Assembly: GCA_002402965.1 (NCBI GenBank)
Contig: DHGW01000056.1
Coordinates: 53,928-88,574, forward strand
Direction: 5' to 3'
DNA length: 34,647 bases
DNA from: Bacteroidales bacterium UBA4788
Lineage (GTDB): Bacteria > Bacteroidota > Bacteroidia > Bacteroidales > VadinHA17
Shown piece by piece: positions 1 through 9,000 of the stretch (its first letter is position 1; each line of letters starts with the position of its first letter). A program made the translations under genes and the position numbers. Under the pieces are notes generated by a model, which saw nothing but the letters and a program-made list of their open reading frames with translations, did no database searches and was not told the DNA's origin.

Positions 1-1268
1 GCCATGGCATGGTCAACCACCGGGGGTGGATATGAGGGACTCTCCAGCTCAGGGACCCATCGGCGGATGTAGAGCATCTGCGGATCAAACTTACGGGTCT
101 GTTCAGCGGGATTGAACACCCTGAAGTATGGCGCAGCATCGCATCCCGTACCGGCAGCCCATTGCCAGTTACCGTTGTTTGACGAGAGCTCGTAATCGAG
201 TAATTTGCCGGCAAAGTATGCCTCTCCCCACCGCCAGTCGATCAGCAGGTGCTTTGTCAGGAAGCTTGCTGTGATCATGCGAACCCTGTTGTGCATGAAC
301 CCCGTCTCGTTGAGCTCACGCATCCCGGCATCCACTATCGGGTAGCCGGTTGTGCCGTTGCACCACCTGGAGAACTCCTCTTCGTTATTTCGCCAGAGGA
401 TGGCATCATATTTCTTTTTGAATGAGTTGTCTGTGAAGTGAGGATAGTGCCAAAGGATGCTCATGAAGAACTCCCTCCAGATCAGCTCGTTGAGCCAGGT
501 CTCGCTTAGTCGCAGGGCTGTCGAGACCAGATGGCGGATGCTGACGGTGCCGAAACGGAGGTGCACTCCCAGCCTGGTAGTTCCCTCAAGCGAGGGGATA
601 TCACGTGTGAGGTGGTAGTTACGTATGATCTCTTCGCTGACCGACGGAACAGGCGAAAGAGTCGCAACTGTCACAAATCCAAGCTCTTCAGGTACGGTAA
701 TCTTCGAAGGTTCCCGTTTCAGGAAATTGCCGGTGAGACTCTCGGAGGGCTGCGGTTCAAGTTCCTTCGCGGTCAGCTGTTTCTTCCAGGGACGCGAATA
801 GGGGGTAAAGACTGTATATGGTGTGCCGTCGGTTTTGACTACTTCGCTTTTTTCAAAGATCACCTGATCTTTGAAAGAGTGCATCGGAATGCCTCCGGCC
901 TTCAGCATTGCGCCTGTCTGCCCGTCACGTTCTGTGGTATATGGCTCGTAGTCATTGTTGGTGAAAACGGCTTTGACCTCATACTCTCCGGTGATCTTCC
1001 TGAATGCCTCCGCCGGGGTGGAGTGGTGAATCTCAAGGGATGATCCGGCAGCGATCAGCTTCTTATTCAGTTCTTCGAGGGCTGCGGTGATGAACGTCAC
1101 CCGCCGGTCCGCCTTCTCGTCAAGCCTGCCGAGTATCTCAGTGTCGAAGATGAAAACAGGCAGGACAGGGTATCCGGACCGCAGTGCGTGGTAAAGACCC
1201 CTGTTGTCTGCAAGTCGCAAATCGCGCCTGAACCAGAAAACCGTGACCGCAACCTTGTTCTGCATCAT
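1..1268 (-). CDS. phrB: Deoxyribodipyrimidine photolyase / cryptochrome family, 3' end cut by window edge
   Basis: Flavoprotein predicted to repair UV-induced pyrimidine dimers in DNA using light. The reverse strand is open from a double ATG (1268 or 1265) to the window edge, giving about 422 residues. The N-terminus carries the antenna-domain signature FWFRRDLRLADN. The C-terminal half carries the FAD-binding signatures TGYPIVDAGMREL, HNRVRM and NNGNWQWAAGTGCDAAPYFR, then FNPAEQTRKFDP and YIRRWVPEL. Full-length class I enzymes have about 430-480 residues, so only a short C-terminal tail is missing. It starts 4 bases after the DUF4126 stop, so the two genes are probably cotranscribed. CPD photolyase is likelier than a 6-4 or signalling member, but the sequence alone does not settle this. 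Confidence 0.93.
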   Translation of the reverse strand, partial: MMQNKVAVTVFWFRRDLRLADNRGLYHALRSGYPVLPVFIFDTEILGRLDEKADRRVTFITAALEELNKKLIAAGSSLEIHHSTPAEAFRKITGEYEVKAVFTNNDYEPYTTERDGQTGAMLKAGGIPMHSFKDQVIFEKSEVVKTDGTPYTVFTPYSRPWKKQLTAKELEPQPSESLTGNFLKREPSKITVPEELGFVTVATLSPVPSVSEEIIRNYHLTRDIPSLEGTTRLGVHLRFGTVSIRHLVSTALRLSETWLNELIWREFFMSILWHYPHFTDNSFKKKYDAILWRNNEEEFSRWCNGTTGYPIVDAGMRELNETGFMHNRVRMITASFLTKHLLIDWRWGEAYFAGKLLDYELSSNNGNWQWAAGTGCDAAPYFRVFNPAEQTRKFDPQMLYIRRWVPELESPSYPPPVVDHAM

Positions 1269-1272
1269 TCAG

Positions 1273-1857
1273 TCAGGCTTTATAGCCGGCATCCCGCGAT
1301 TTGCTTAGTTTTCTGCGTAACCTGGTGAATATGAAAATAACGAGCAGCAGAAAGAGAGCAACGATGAAGAAGGGGATCACGAGTGACAGCAGTGATGTAC
1401 CTGTTGCCGCCACGTTTTCCACAGTTGCCACAACCGGATTGCCAACGCCGGTTGTCAGCTTTGTGGATGTGAGCCTTGTCAGGGCACTGCCGCTCTGAAC
1501 AACTGCAGCACTGCCACCGCCAATGGCAGCGCCGGTGATCCATCTCATCATCTCGCTGTCGATGGGCAGAACCGATGTCAGCAGGAGGGTCCCTGCGCCG
1601 ATGGCGAGAGGAGTGGTGATTGTGTCAAGCAGGTTGTCAATAACCGGGATATAGTAGGCCAGAATCTCCACCACCGTGGCTGTCCCCAGGATTGCAATGG
1701 AGGTCCACGACGAGAGCCACTGGAAGCTCTCGTTAATGGGCAGTACGCCGGTTTTTGCCGCTATGGCTGCCACAAGCATAGGGACAAACACCCTGAATCC
1801 GGCGCTGGCAGCCAGCCCGATGCCTATTGCAACGGCGGTAATCAGTTCAACGTTCAT
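1273..1857 (-). CDS. DUF4126 integral membrane protein
   Basis: 194-residue hydrophobic protein of the DUF4126 family; its function is unknown. The N-terminus (MNVELITAVAIGIGLAASAG) begins a membrane segment. Further hydrophobic stretches lie near residues 45-75, 80-95, 105-120 and 155-178. The last is followed by a basic tail (RLRRKLSKSR), as expected for a cytosolic C-terminus. The glycine- and alanine-rich segment ITGAAIGGGSAAVVQSG is typical of the family. The gene ends 4 bases before the photolyase start, which suggests cotranscription, and it is separated from the upstream GH18 gene by 88 bases. I see no reason to tie it to peptidoglycan metabolism. Confidence 0.8.
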   Translation of the reverse strand: MNVELITAVAIGIGLAASAGFRVFVPMLVAAIAAKTGVLPINESFQWLSSWTSIAILGTATVVEILAYYIPVIDNLLDTITTPLAIGAGTLLLTSVLPIDSEMMRWITGAAIGGGSAAVVQSGSALTRLTSTKLTTGVGNPVVATVENVAATGTSLLSLVIPFFIVALFLLLVIFIFTRLRRKLSKSRDAGYKA

Positions 1858-1945
1858 TTCTTATTCTTTTTACATGGCAAAAATACGTTTTCCCGCAAGG
1901 CAAGTAACAGGGTCATGACCAATAATGCTTTCTACATTTCTTATA

Positions 1946-3427
1946 TTATCTTTTTCCGGCTACCGCGAATTTCTTCACTGACCTGCCTTCCGGAGTAATC
2001 ATTACGCAGAAATAGATTCCCGGCGCAAGATTTTCCGCATCGATGGTGGCATACCGGATACCCGGCGGTGCGAAACTTTCTGCAATCATGGCCACCTGTC
2101 TGCCCCCTGTATCGTAAAGCGACAGAGTCATCCTGCCTTGCTTCACGATGTTATAGCTGACCAGTGCCTTGTCCCTGACGGGATTGGGGATGATGCTGAT
2201 GATCTCACTGCCTCCCGATCCGGGCATGGAAGGGTTGCCGTCAGAGGAGACTGTGCCGGCGATCACAGCTTTGATGCCGTTCCAGAGCTCGGGCCTGCCG
2301 GCCTCATAACTCAGTGCCCAAATGCCCACACCCGCGAGACTCTTTTTCTTTGCGAAGTTTGTCTTCAGCAGAAGGCTAATGCTATCCTCAAACCACATCT
2401 GCCTCCACTGAGTGCCGCTCTGGTAGCTCATCCAGGGGACGCTCGTCTGACTGTCGAAGGTTTTACTGTAGCTGGCAACCATTGGTATGGTTGTGATGTA
2501 TGTCTTTGATGATCCCGTGCCGGTTGTGGCAGCCTTTCTGACGCTGCTGCTCACCGGCCAGTCGTACCCGTACCATGGCATGCCAAGCAGCAGCTTCGAG
2601 GCAGGAACACCTTCATCAAGGTAATCTTCCTGTATGCTTCTTGTGATATTGTAGTTCTCACCCGCAAGGGGCGCCACCGGTCCTGCAGTGGTGGAACTGC
2701 TCCAGTAGTAATTGTAGCCCATCATTATAAGGTAGTCACATACAATTGCCAGGGAGTCAAGATCCCAGCCATCAGACCAGTTCACGGCAGGCGTGGCCAG
2801 AGAGATCTCGGCCAGGGGCAGTTCAGCCTTGATTCCCCTGACAGCGCGTTTGCAGAAGCCGACCATTTTAGACTTCATTGCCGCAGGCACCACCTCAAAG
2901 TCGAAGTTGACCCCGTCGCCGCTGCGCGACTTCAGCAGATCGACGAGGGTATTGATGAGTGTCCACTGCTTGGCGGTGTCAGTGAGAAGCTCGGTATTCC
3001 TGACGGATCCGAAGTTGGTGACGGTGAGCATCACCTTTACGCCCCGCTGGTGCGCATAGCTTATTACAGAAGTGGTATCCCAGCCTCTCAGTGTGGAGTA
3101 ACCGCCTGTCGCCGTGTCGACCTCGTAGCTGAAGTACGCAATATGGGTCAGGACGTCATAGTCGTATTTGGGGTAGGCCGCAGCTCCCGCCCAGTAGGGG
3201 TGCCATCCGTAAACCATGAAGGCGGGTTCGCCATCTTTTCTGCTCTTGAGCGCCACCGGCTTTTCGTAAGGGAGCTCCGCGGATGGTGCTGTTGTGTCAA
3301 AGATCCGGGAATAGTATTCACTCTCGGCCTGGTGTATTCCGATGACAGATGTGTCCGGCACCTGGGCTGAAACTCCCGGGCAGATTAGAAGTGAAAAGAG
3401 TGCGGCAAGTATTATCCTGCTATGCAT
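1946..3427 (-). CDS. Secreted GH18 glycoside hydrolase with T9SS sorting domain
   Basis: 493 residues. A Sec signal peptide (MHSRIILAALFSLLICPGVSAQ) is followed by a GH18 catalytic domain (about 68-390) and a C-terminal type IX secretion sorting domain (about 413-493, starting IIPNPVRDKALVSYN). The GH18 motif is DGVNFDFE at 171-178, with E178 as predicted acid catalyst. The pattern recalls the chitinase-like GH18 enzymes of bacterial spore cortex hydrolysis (SleL/YaaH type), which cut peptidoglycan next to GlcNAc. The T9SS tail predicts release or anchoring at the cell surface. It starts 20 bases after the GntR regulator stop, so it is probably the last gene of murK-murQ-gntR-GH18. Chitin is the alternative substrate; operon membership favours peptidoglycan by inference. 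Confidence 0.85.
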   Translation of the reverse strand: MHSRIILAALFSLLICPGVSAQVPDTSVIGIHQAESEYYSRIFDTTAPSAELPYEKPVALKSRKDGEPAFMVYGWHPYWAGAAAYPKYDYDVLTHIAYFSYEVDTATGGYSTLRGWDTTSVISYAHQRGVKVMLTVTNFGSVRNTELLTDTAKQWTLINTLVDLLKSRSGDGVNFDFEVVPAAMKSKMVGFCKRAVRGIKAELPLAEISLATPAVNWSDGWDLDSLAIVCDYLIMMGYNYYWSSSTTAGPVAPLAGENYNITRSIQEDYLDEGVPASKLLLGMPWYGYDWPVSSSVRKAATTGTGSSKTYITTIPMVASYSKTFDSQTSVPWMSYQSGTQWRQMWFEDSISLLLKTNFAKKKSLAGVGIWALSYEAGRPELWNGIKAVIAGTVSSDGNPSMPGSGGSEIISIIPNPVRDKALVSYNIVKQGRMTLSLYDTGGRQVAMIAESFAPPGIRYATIDAENLAPGIYFCVMITPEGRSVKKFAVAGKR

Positions 3428-3447
3428 GCACGGGGCGGAGAGTTTGA

Positions 3448-4173
3448 TCAGTTAGCCTTGAAGTATTTCTTATAGATCTCCATGTTGCGTTCCAGCAGGG
3501 TCACTGAGACCTCATAGGCCTTCTGGCTGTCCTTCTCCTTCAGTGCTTCGAGAAGCTCTCTCTGGTACTTCATGGTATAATCCTTTTCTCCTTCGATGTT
3601 ACCGTAGATGAGGTTCCTCATCCGGGGCAGGAGAGAGTAGACCGGTTCAAGACTTATAATAACTATGGGATTGCCTGTGGCTTTCGACAGGTTCATGTGA
3701 AAACGGTTGATGAGATCGACCTCCAGCTGGGTGTTGTCAGGATTGCATTTCTCAAGATCATGCTGGTTCTTCTGCAGGGTCTTAATATCCTCATCGTTGC
3801 GGTTACGGGCTGCCAGCCGTGCAATCTCGGGCTCGAAGAGCCTGCGCACCTCAATTATCTGCAGGATTAGGTCAGAGTTGAACCGCAGGTCATAGAACAG
3901 ATGCAGTGAGTTGATGGCATCCTCTATCTTTAGCTCGGTGATATACATCCCGCTTCCCTTGCGGATATCAATGAGGCCGCGGGCGCTGAGGCGCCTGAGA
4001 GCCTCCCTGAGGGCGGTGCGGCTGACAGCGAACTGAGCGCAGAGCTCCTTCTCGGTAGGCAGTTTGGAGCCGGGCAACAGCTTCTTCTGTCTTATTGCTT
4101 CTTCAATCCGCCTCTCAATCTTCTGGCTGAGAGTGAGCCCTGAACCGATTTTACTGAAGACATCATTTGTCAT
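3448..4173 (-). CDS. GntR/FadR-family transcriptional regulator
   Basis: 241-residue DNA-binding regulator. The N-terminal winged helix-turn-helix (about 12-80) includes LPGSKLPTEKELCAQFAVSR and RKGSGMYI. The C-terminal helical domain (about 100-235) is of the FCD type, with EVRRLFEPEIARLAAR and NRFHMNLSKATGNP. I chose the ATG at 4173, one base after the murQ stop, over an in-frame TTG at 4203 that would overlap murQ. Two histidines usually used for metal binding in FCD domains are not evident: KYQRELLEAL has Q where EH is common, and the last helix lacks H. Its place between murQ and the GH18 gene suggests it senses a MurNAc-pathway metabolite and controls this locus. Confidence 0.9.
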   Translation of the reverse strand: MTNDVFSKIGSGLTLSQKIERRIEEAIRQKKLLPGSKLPTEKELCAQFAVSRTALREALRRLSARGLIDIRKGSGMYITELKIEDAINSLHLFYDLRFNSDLILQIIEVRRLFEPEIARLAARNRNDEDIKTLQKNQHDLEKCNPDNTQLEVDLINRFHMNLSKATGNPIVIISLEPVYSLLPRMRNLIYGNIEGEKDYTMKYQRELLEALKEKDSQKAYEVSVTLLERNMEIYKKYFKAN

Positions 4174-4174
4174 T

Positions 4175-5017
4175 TTATCTATAATTTTCCCTGTAGAATT
4201 CAAGTGCTTTCTTCACCGATCCCTGCTCCATCAAAAGAATGCGGGCAGCTTCCCTCTGGATGTTCAGCTCCTCCACGATCATTCTTGTGCCCCGCTCGAT
4301 CAGTTTTTTGTTCGTCAGCTGCATGTTGACCATCTTATTTCCCTTGACCCGCCCGAGCTTGATCATCAACGTGGTGGTGATCATATTGAGTACCATCTTC
4401 TGGGCGGTCCCGGCCTTCAGCCTGGTGCTTCCCGTAACGAATTCGGGTCCAACAACCACTACTATCGGATGCTCTGCTGCCTCCACTATGGGCCCTTTCG
4501 GGTTGCAGGTGATACAACCGGTAAGGATACCGTTCTCCCTTGCCTTCTGCACACCTCCTATTACATAGGGAGTAGTGCCGGAGGCGGCGATCCCGATAAC
4601 GGAGTCCTTAGTGTTGATATTGAATATCTCCAGTTCGCTCCAGGCCTTGGTTGTGTCATCTTCTGCCGACTCCACCGCCTTGCGCAGTGCTGTTTCGCCT
4701 CCGGCGATGAGGCCGATGACGACTGTATCAGGCACCCCGAAGGTGGGAGGGACCTCAGAAGCATCCAACACCCCGAGCCTGCCGCTTGTACCTGCTCCCA
4801 GATAGAAGAGCCTTCCGCCCTTCTGCATCCTGACAAGTATCTGGTTGATGAGGTTCTCTATCTGGGGGAGGGCTTTCTTAACCGCAATATGAACCTTCGC
4901 ATCCTCATAATTGATATTTGTTAGCAACTCGTTGACTGTCATTTTATCGAGATCCTCGAAATTGGATGGCAATTCGGTAATGCTCAAGTCATGTTTTGTA
5001 TAAGCCAGTTTGCTCAT
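4175..5017 (-). CDS. murQ: N-acetylmuramic acid 6-phosphate etherase
   Basis: 280-residue cytosolic enzyme that converts MurNAc-6-phosphate to GlcNAc-6-phosphate plus D-lactate. It has the SIS-fold signature GAGTSGRLGVLDASE at 74-88, and ESAEDD around 116-121. E88 and E119 lie where the E. coli catalytic residues E83 and E114 would align, a uniform offset of five. Other family blocks are GIAASGTTPYV and TGSTRLKAGTAQKMVLNM. The length is normal (270-300). The frame extends upstream to 5122, but the extra residues overlap murK and are not MurQ-like, so the ATG at 5017, four bases after the murK stop, is the start. It is cotranscribed with murK and the GntR regulator. Confidence 0.97.
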   Translation of the reverse strand: MSKLAYTKHDLSITELPSNFEDLDKMTVNELLTNINYEDAKVHIAVKKALPQIENLINQILVRMQKGGRLFYLGAGTSGRLGVLDASEVPPTFGVPDTVVIGLIAGGETALRKAVESAEDDTTKAWSELEIFNINTKDSVIGIAASGTTPYVIGGVQKARENGILTGCITCNPKGPIVEAAEHPIVVVVGPEFVTGSTRLKAGTAQKMVLNMITTTLMIKLGRVKGNKMVNMQLTNKKLIERGTRMIVEELNIQREAARILLMEQGSVKKALEFYRENYR

Positions 5018-5021
5018 TCTG

Positions 5022-5870
5022 CTAAATCTGTGAATTCTTAATATGATACCGGACCAGGTTTTCCATGGGGGTAAGGGTAAAGATGCCCGGCTGGAGCCTG
5101 TGCTTGTTGAGCAGCTCCTCAAGGAAGGGTCTGAAATGATATGCTATGCTGCCTGTGAAATGAACCGGATATTTTCGTGCCTCCGGGTAGGAAAGCACGT
5201 TGCGGGTTATGAACTCATCAAAGCTGGATGTAATCATTGCCTGCAGTTCGGGAACATGAATATTGTCCGAGATAAACCTTGTGAACTGTCCCAGAAACCT
5301 GTTCGGGGAAGGCATGTTGTAAACGTTGTCAAGAATCTCCGCCGGGGTGTAAGGGTAAGCCCTGAAAAAATTTTCTATCACAATGCCGGGCAGCTGCTTC
5401 TTCAACACCCCGGCCACCAGCTTCCTGCCTAGCACTGCTCCTCCTCCCTCGTCGCCAAGGATGTAGCCCAGGGGCGAAACATTTGAAACGATATTCTTCC
5501 CGTCATAGTAGCAGGAGTTCGATCCCGTGCCGATGATGCACGCTATTCCGGCTTCATTCTGGCAGAGCGATCTGGCCGCACCGAGGAGATCACTCCCGAT
5601 GAAGAGCTTCTCCGTTTCGAAAAATGATGACATAGCCCCCCTGACTATTTCAGCCTTCGAGGCGTTGCTCACCCCCGTACCGTAGAAAAAAATCCGGCTC
5701 ACACCGGTCCCCTTCAGCTCCGGCAACTCTCTGTCAAGGAGACGGACGATATCATCACCTGTTACAAAAAAAGGATTGATGCCGGAAGAGATGTATGATC
5801 TCCCCGATTTGCCACCCTCAATCTCTCTCCATTCGGTCTTTGTCGACCCACTGTCAGCGATCAGAATCAT
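5022..5870 (-). CDS. murK: MurNAc/GlcNAc kinase of the BadF/BadG/BcrA/BcrD ATPase family
   Basis: 282-residue cytosolic sugar kinase with the ASKHA fold. It shows the phosphate-1 motif ADSGSTKTEW at the N-terminus, the segment CIIGTGSNSCYYDG, and the conserved block ILGDEGGGAVLGR. Family members phosphorylate N-acetylglucosamine or N-acetylmuramic acid. In Tannerella forsythia, another Bacteroidota, a MurNAc-specific kinase MurK of this family lies directly next to murQ, and the same order here supports MurNAc as substrate. GlcNAc remains possible. It is the first gene of the minus-strand operon and is followed by murQ after 4 bases. Its promoter region (5871-6075) is shared with the divergent amidase gene. 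Confidence 0.9.
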   Translation of the reverse strand: MILIADSGSTKTEWREIEGGKSGRSYISSGINPFFVTGDDIVRLLDRELPELKGTGVSRIFFYGTGVSNASKAEIVRGAMSSFFETEKLFIGSDLLGAARSLCQNEAGIACIIGTGSNSCYYDGKNIVSNVSPLGYILGDEGGGAVLGRKLVAGVLKKQLPGIVIENFFRAYPYTPAEILDNVYNMPSPNRFLGQFTRFISDNIHVPELQAMITSSFDEFITRNVLSYPEARKYPVHFTGSIAYHFRPFLEELLNKHRLQPGIFTLTPMENLVRYHIKNSQI

Positions 5871-5961
5871 CTGCGTCTGAAAAATAACTTATTTACTTAT
5901 GTTCAGTAGATTATAAGAAAATATCACTGCTCACGTCCTCCATATGACCTCTAAGTTATAA

Positions 5962-5969
5962 CAAAAGTA
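5962..5969 (-). promoter_or_regulatory. Candidate -7 element for the murK operon
   Basis: Read on the minus strand this is TACTTTTG, an exact match to the Bacteroidota -7 consensus TAnnTTTG, 92 bases upstream of the murK start codon. Twenty bases further upstream the minus strand reads ACTG, a weak match to the -33 TTTG element. The same octamer occurs in opposite orientation at 6031-6038. Confidence 0.5.
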
Positions 5970-6004
5970 GATAAATATATTGAAATAATCAGTTTTTTGT
6001 CAGA

Positions 6005-6013
6005 TGTATGACA
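6005..6013. promoter_or_regulatory. Candidate GntR operator in the murK/amidase divergent promoter
   Basis: TGTATGACA, embedded in ATGTATGACAT with 4-base inverted arms (ATGT/ACAT) around a 3-base centre. GntR proteins of the FadR subfamily typically bind short palindromes with GT-n3-AC at the core. The site covers the likely -33 position of the plus-strand promoter, so a bound repressor would block it. Similar sites occur at 23954, 24028 and 26377. Binding by the local GntR protein is inferred. Confidence 0.5.
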
Positions 6014-6038
6014 TATTTTAAAAAACTTTCTACTTTTG
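6007..6038 (+). promoter_or_regulatory. Candidate promoter of the central plus-strand operon
   Basis: The -7 element TACTTTTG (6031-6038) matches TAnnTTTG exactly. The -33 element TATG (6007-6010) matches TTTG at three of four bases, with a 20-base spacer, which fits the Bacteroidota promoter architecture. The start codon of the amidase-like gene is 38 bases downstream. Confidence 0.55.
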
Positions 6039-6075
6039 AATCATATTTACTATATTCAGCAAAATCTATCCGGAG

Positions 6076-9000
6076 ATGCGAATATTTCAACCCCTTCATT
6101 TTCTGCTTTTTGCAACCTTGTTATTGATCGCCGGGCAGCCCTCCGCAGGACAGCGGCCGGGCCGGGCTGAGCGTATTGCAGTCTCCAGGCTGGGAGAGTG
6201 GGTCAGTCCCCTTGCCGCACATCGCCTTCCGGAAGTGCTTAAGATAGATTCAATAAAATTTGATGAAGTCAGGAAGGAGGTAAATATATTCTTTCCGGTT
6301 ACGGCATCTTACAATCCTCTGAGGGAGGATACGTACAGCCGTCTGATGAACTCTTTCAGGGAAAGGCTGGGGAAAAAGTTCTCCGGCTATTCTATCAATA
6401 TGTACAGTAACGGATTCAGCCTGGAGAGCCTTATTCCGAACTATTTCAGAACTACGTTGCCTGAAGATCCGGGCAGGATCATGCCTGCAAATGGCACCGT
6501 GCCGCAAATGGTCACCCGGCTGGGTGCAAGTGCAGCGGAGAAGGGACTGGATGGGAGATATATTGCACTGTGGCACAGCCACGGGTACTATTTCGATATG
6601 CCTCTCGACAGGTGGGAGTGGCAGCGTGCAAAGCTCTTCGGCAGTGTTGAGGATCTTTCGGTAATGGCCTATGTTGTTCCTTACCTCGCCCCGATGCTTG
6701 AGAATTCGGGAGCAACTGTCTTTCTGCCCAGGGAGCGAGACATACAGGTAAATGAGGTGATTGTTGACAACGACTTTTCAACGGGCAACTCACGGTTTAC
6801 ACTTCAAACTCCTGCAACGGTTACCGGAGCAGGAGAGGGATTTCTGTTCAGGGATACGTTGTTCACCGGCGACAATCCCTTCATGATGGGCACCTCACTC
6901 AGTATTAAAGGCGGATCAGCCCTCTTTGTTCCGGATATTCCGGAGCAAGGTTGGTACGGTGTGACCCTGTCTTATCCCCGGCTAAAGGGGCACCAGGGTA
7001 AGGTCAACGTCCGGGTGACACATACGGGTGGATTTACGGAATTTACCGTTGATCAGTCGCTCGGAGGCGGCACATGGCTATGGCTGGGCTCATTCCTTTT
7101 TGAAGAGGGAGTTGATGCCGGAAGGGGATCAGTTACTGTCAGCGGCATTGACGGCTCTGATGCACTTGTTGATGCGGTCCGTTTCGGAGGAGGCATGGGC
7201 AATGTGGCACGTCGCCCTGCAGACAGGGTGATCTCCAACCAGTGGTCCCTCAACGCTGGGAGCCAGCAGGCTGCTGCCGATGCTGCTCCGGTGACGATGA
7301 CGCACATCTGGAAGATGAGCGGCAAGCCCAGGTTCCTGGAAGCCGCCAGGTACTGGCTTCAGTATGCCGGCATGCCTGACTCGGTGGTCTACAGCCCCAA
7401 CCGGGGCAGGAACGATTATAATGACGATTATATGTCGCGCGCCGAATGGGTCAATTACCTGATAAGCGAATCCGACAGCACCGGGATGAAAGGACCGGGA
7501 ATACCCATAGACCTCTCGTTTGCATTTCATACGGATGCCGGAGTCACGCCGGGTGATTCAATTATCGGCACGCTCGGAATCTACTCTACCGCAACAAACG
7601 GCGGCCGGTTTCCTGACGGAACCAGCAGGCTTGCAAGCAGGGATCTGACTGATATTATTCAGACCCAGATCACAGAGGATGTCAGGGTGCTCTTCAATCC
7701 GGAGTGGACCCGCCGCGCCATGTGGGACCGGTCATACTACGAGGCCCGCAAACCGGATGTGCCTGCTATGCTTCTGGAGCTGCTGTCTCATCAGAACCTG
7801 GCCGACCAGCGTTACGGTTTCGACCCGCGCTTCCGCTTCCATGTGAGCCGTGCCGTTTATAAGGGCATACTCAGGTACCTGGCTGATGCTTCGGGCAGCG
7901 AATACATAATACACCCGCTGCCGGTATCCCATTTCTCAATTGAACCCTTGGAGGGGGAACGGGTCAGGCTCAGCTGGCAGCCGGTTACAGACCCTCTCGA
8001 ACCGACCGCAAGCCCGTCATCCTACAGGGTCTATATGCGCAAGGGCGACGATGGGTTTGACAACGGTACTGCTGTTTCAGAAACCTCTTTTGTGACGGAG
8101 TTGCCCGCATCCAATATTGTGTACAGTTTCAGGGTGACAGCCGTCAATGACGGAGGAGAGAGCTTCCCGTCAGAAGAGCTTGCCGTGGGAATCAATCCGG
8201 ATGCGGATGGCACAGTACTCATTGTCAATGGTTTTGACCGTGTTTCGGGGCCCTCCTGGTTTGACCGCGACGGCATGGCAGGGGTGGCATGGTGGGATGA
8301 CAGGGGTGTGGCCGACCGTTTCAGCTTCATCAGCACGGGCGACCAGTATGATTTCGAGCGGATCTCGCCCTGGACCGATGATGACAATGCCGGATGGGGA
8401 GCATCTTACTCCAATGACGAGGGCAGGGTCATACCAGGAAATACATTTGATTTTACCCGCGTTCACGGACGGTCTGTGCTGGCTGCCGGAAAGTCATTCT
8501 TCTCGGTCAGCGACGAGGTTTTTACCGGTGAAGACTTTGATCTCACTGGCTGGTGCGCTGTTGACCTGCTCTTCGGTGAGGAGAAGACGACTCCCTCAGC
8601 TTATGATCCCGCGAAAAAGGATTTCAGCATTTATACCCCTGAATTCCTCCGTGCCCTGATAAAGACGAAGGATGCAGCCCTGCCGGTTTTCATGTCGGGG
8701 TCCTATACGGGCACTGACCTGGTAATGGCAAACGATACTGCGATGGCCGGTCTGGTGAAAAGAACGCTGCATTTTACCCCCCGCACAGGCCATGCAGTCA
8801 GGACGGGAGGAGTGGCCGCAACAGACATCGCTTCACCAGGGTTCACAGGCAGGCTTGAGTTCAATGCCGGAAATACGGATGATATATACGCAGCTGAGTC
8901 ACCGGATGCAATTGAGCCAGCCGACAAGCAGTCGTTTACAGCGTTCAGGTACACCGAGAACAACACCTCGGCAGCAGTGATGCACCGGGGCGCCGTGCGG

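Noticed and set aside
4174..4203. Longer GntR start at TTG 4203, overlapping murQ by 29 bases
   Set aside because: An ATG one base after the murQ stop (4173) gives the normal family length and a cleaner operon junction.
4064..4924. Plus-strand open frame of about 286 codons
   Set aside because: Antisense to murQ and the GntR gene, whose protein motifs are unambiguous.
5018..5122. N-terminal extension of MurQ by 35 residues
   Set aside because: It lies wholly inside the murK reading frame, is low-complexity and unlike MurQ; the ATG at 5017 gives the normal length.
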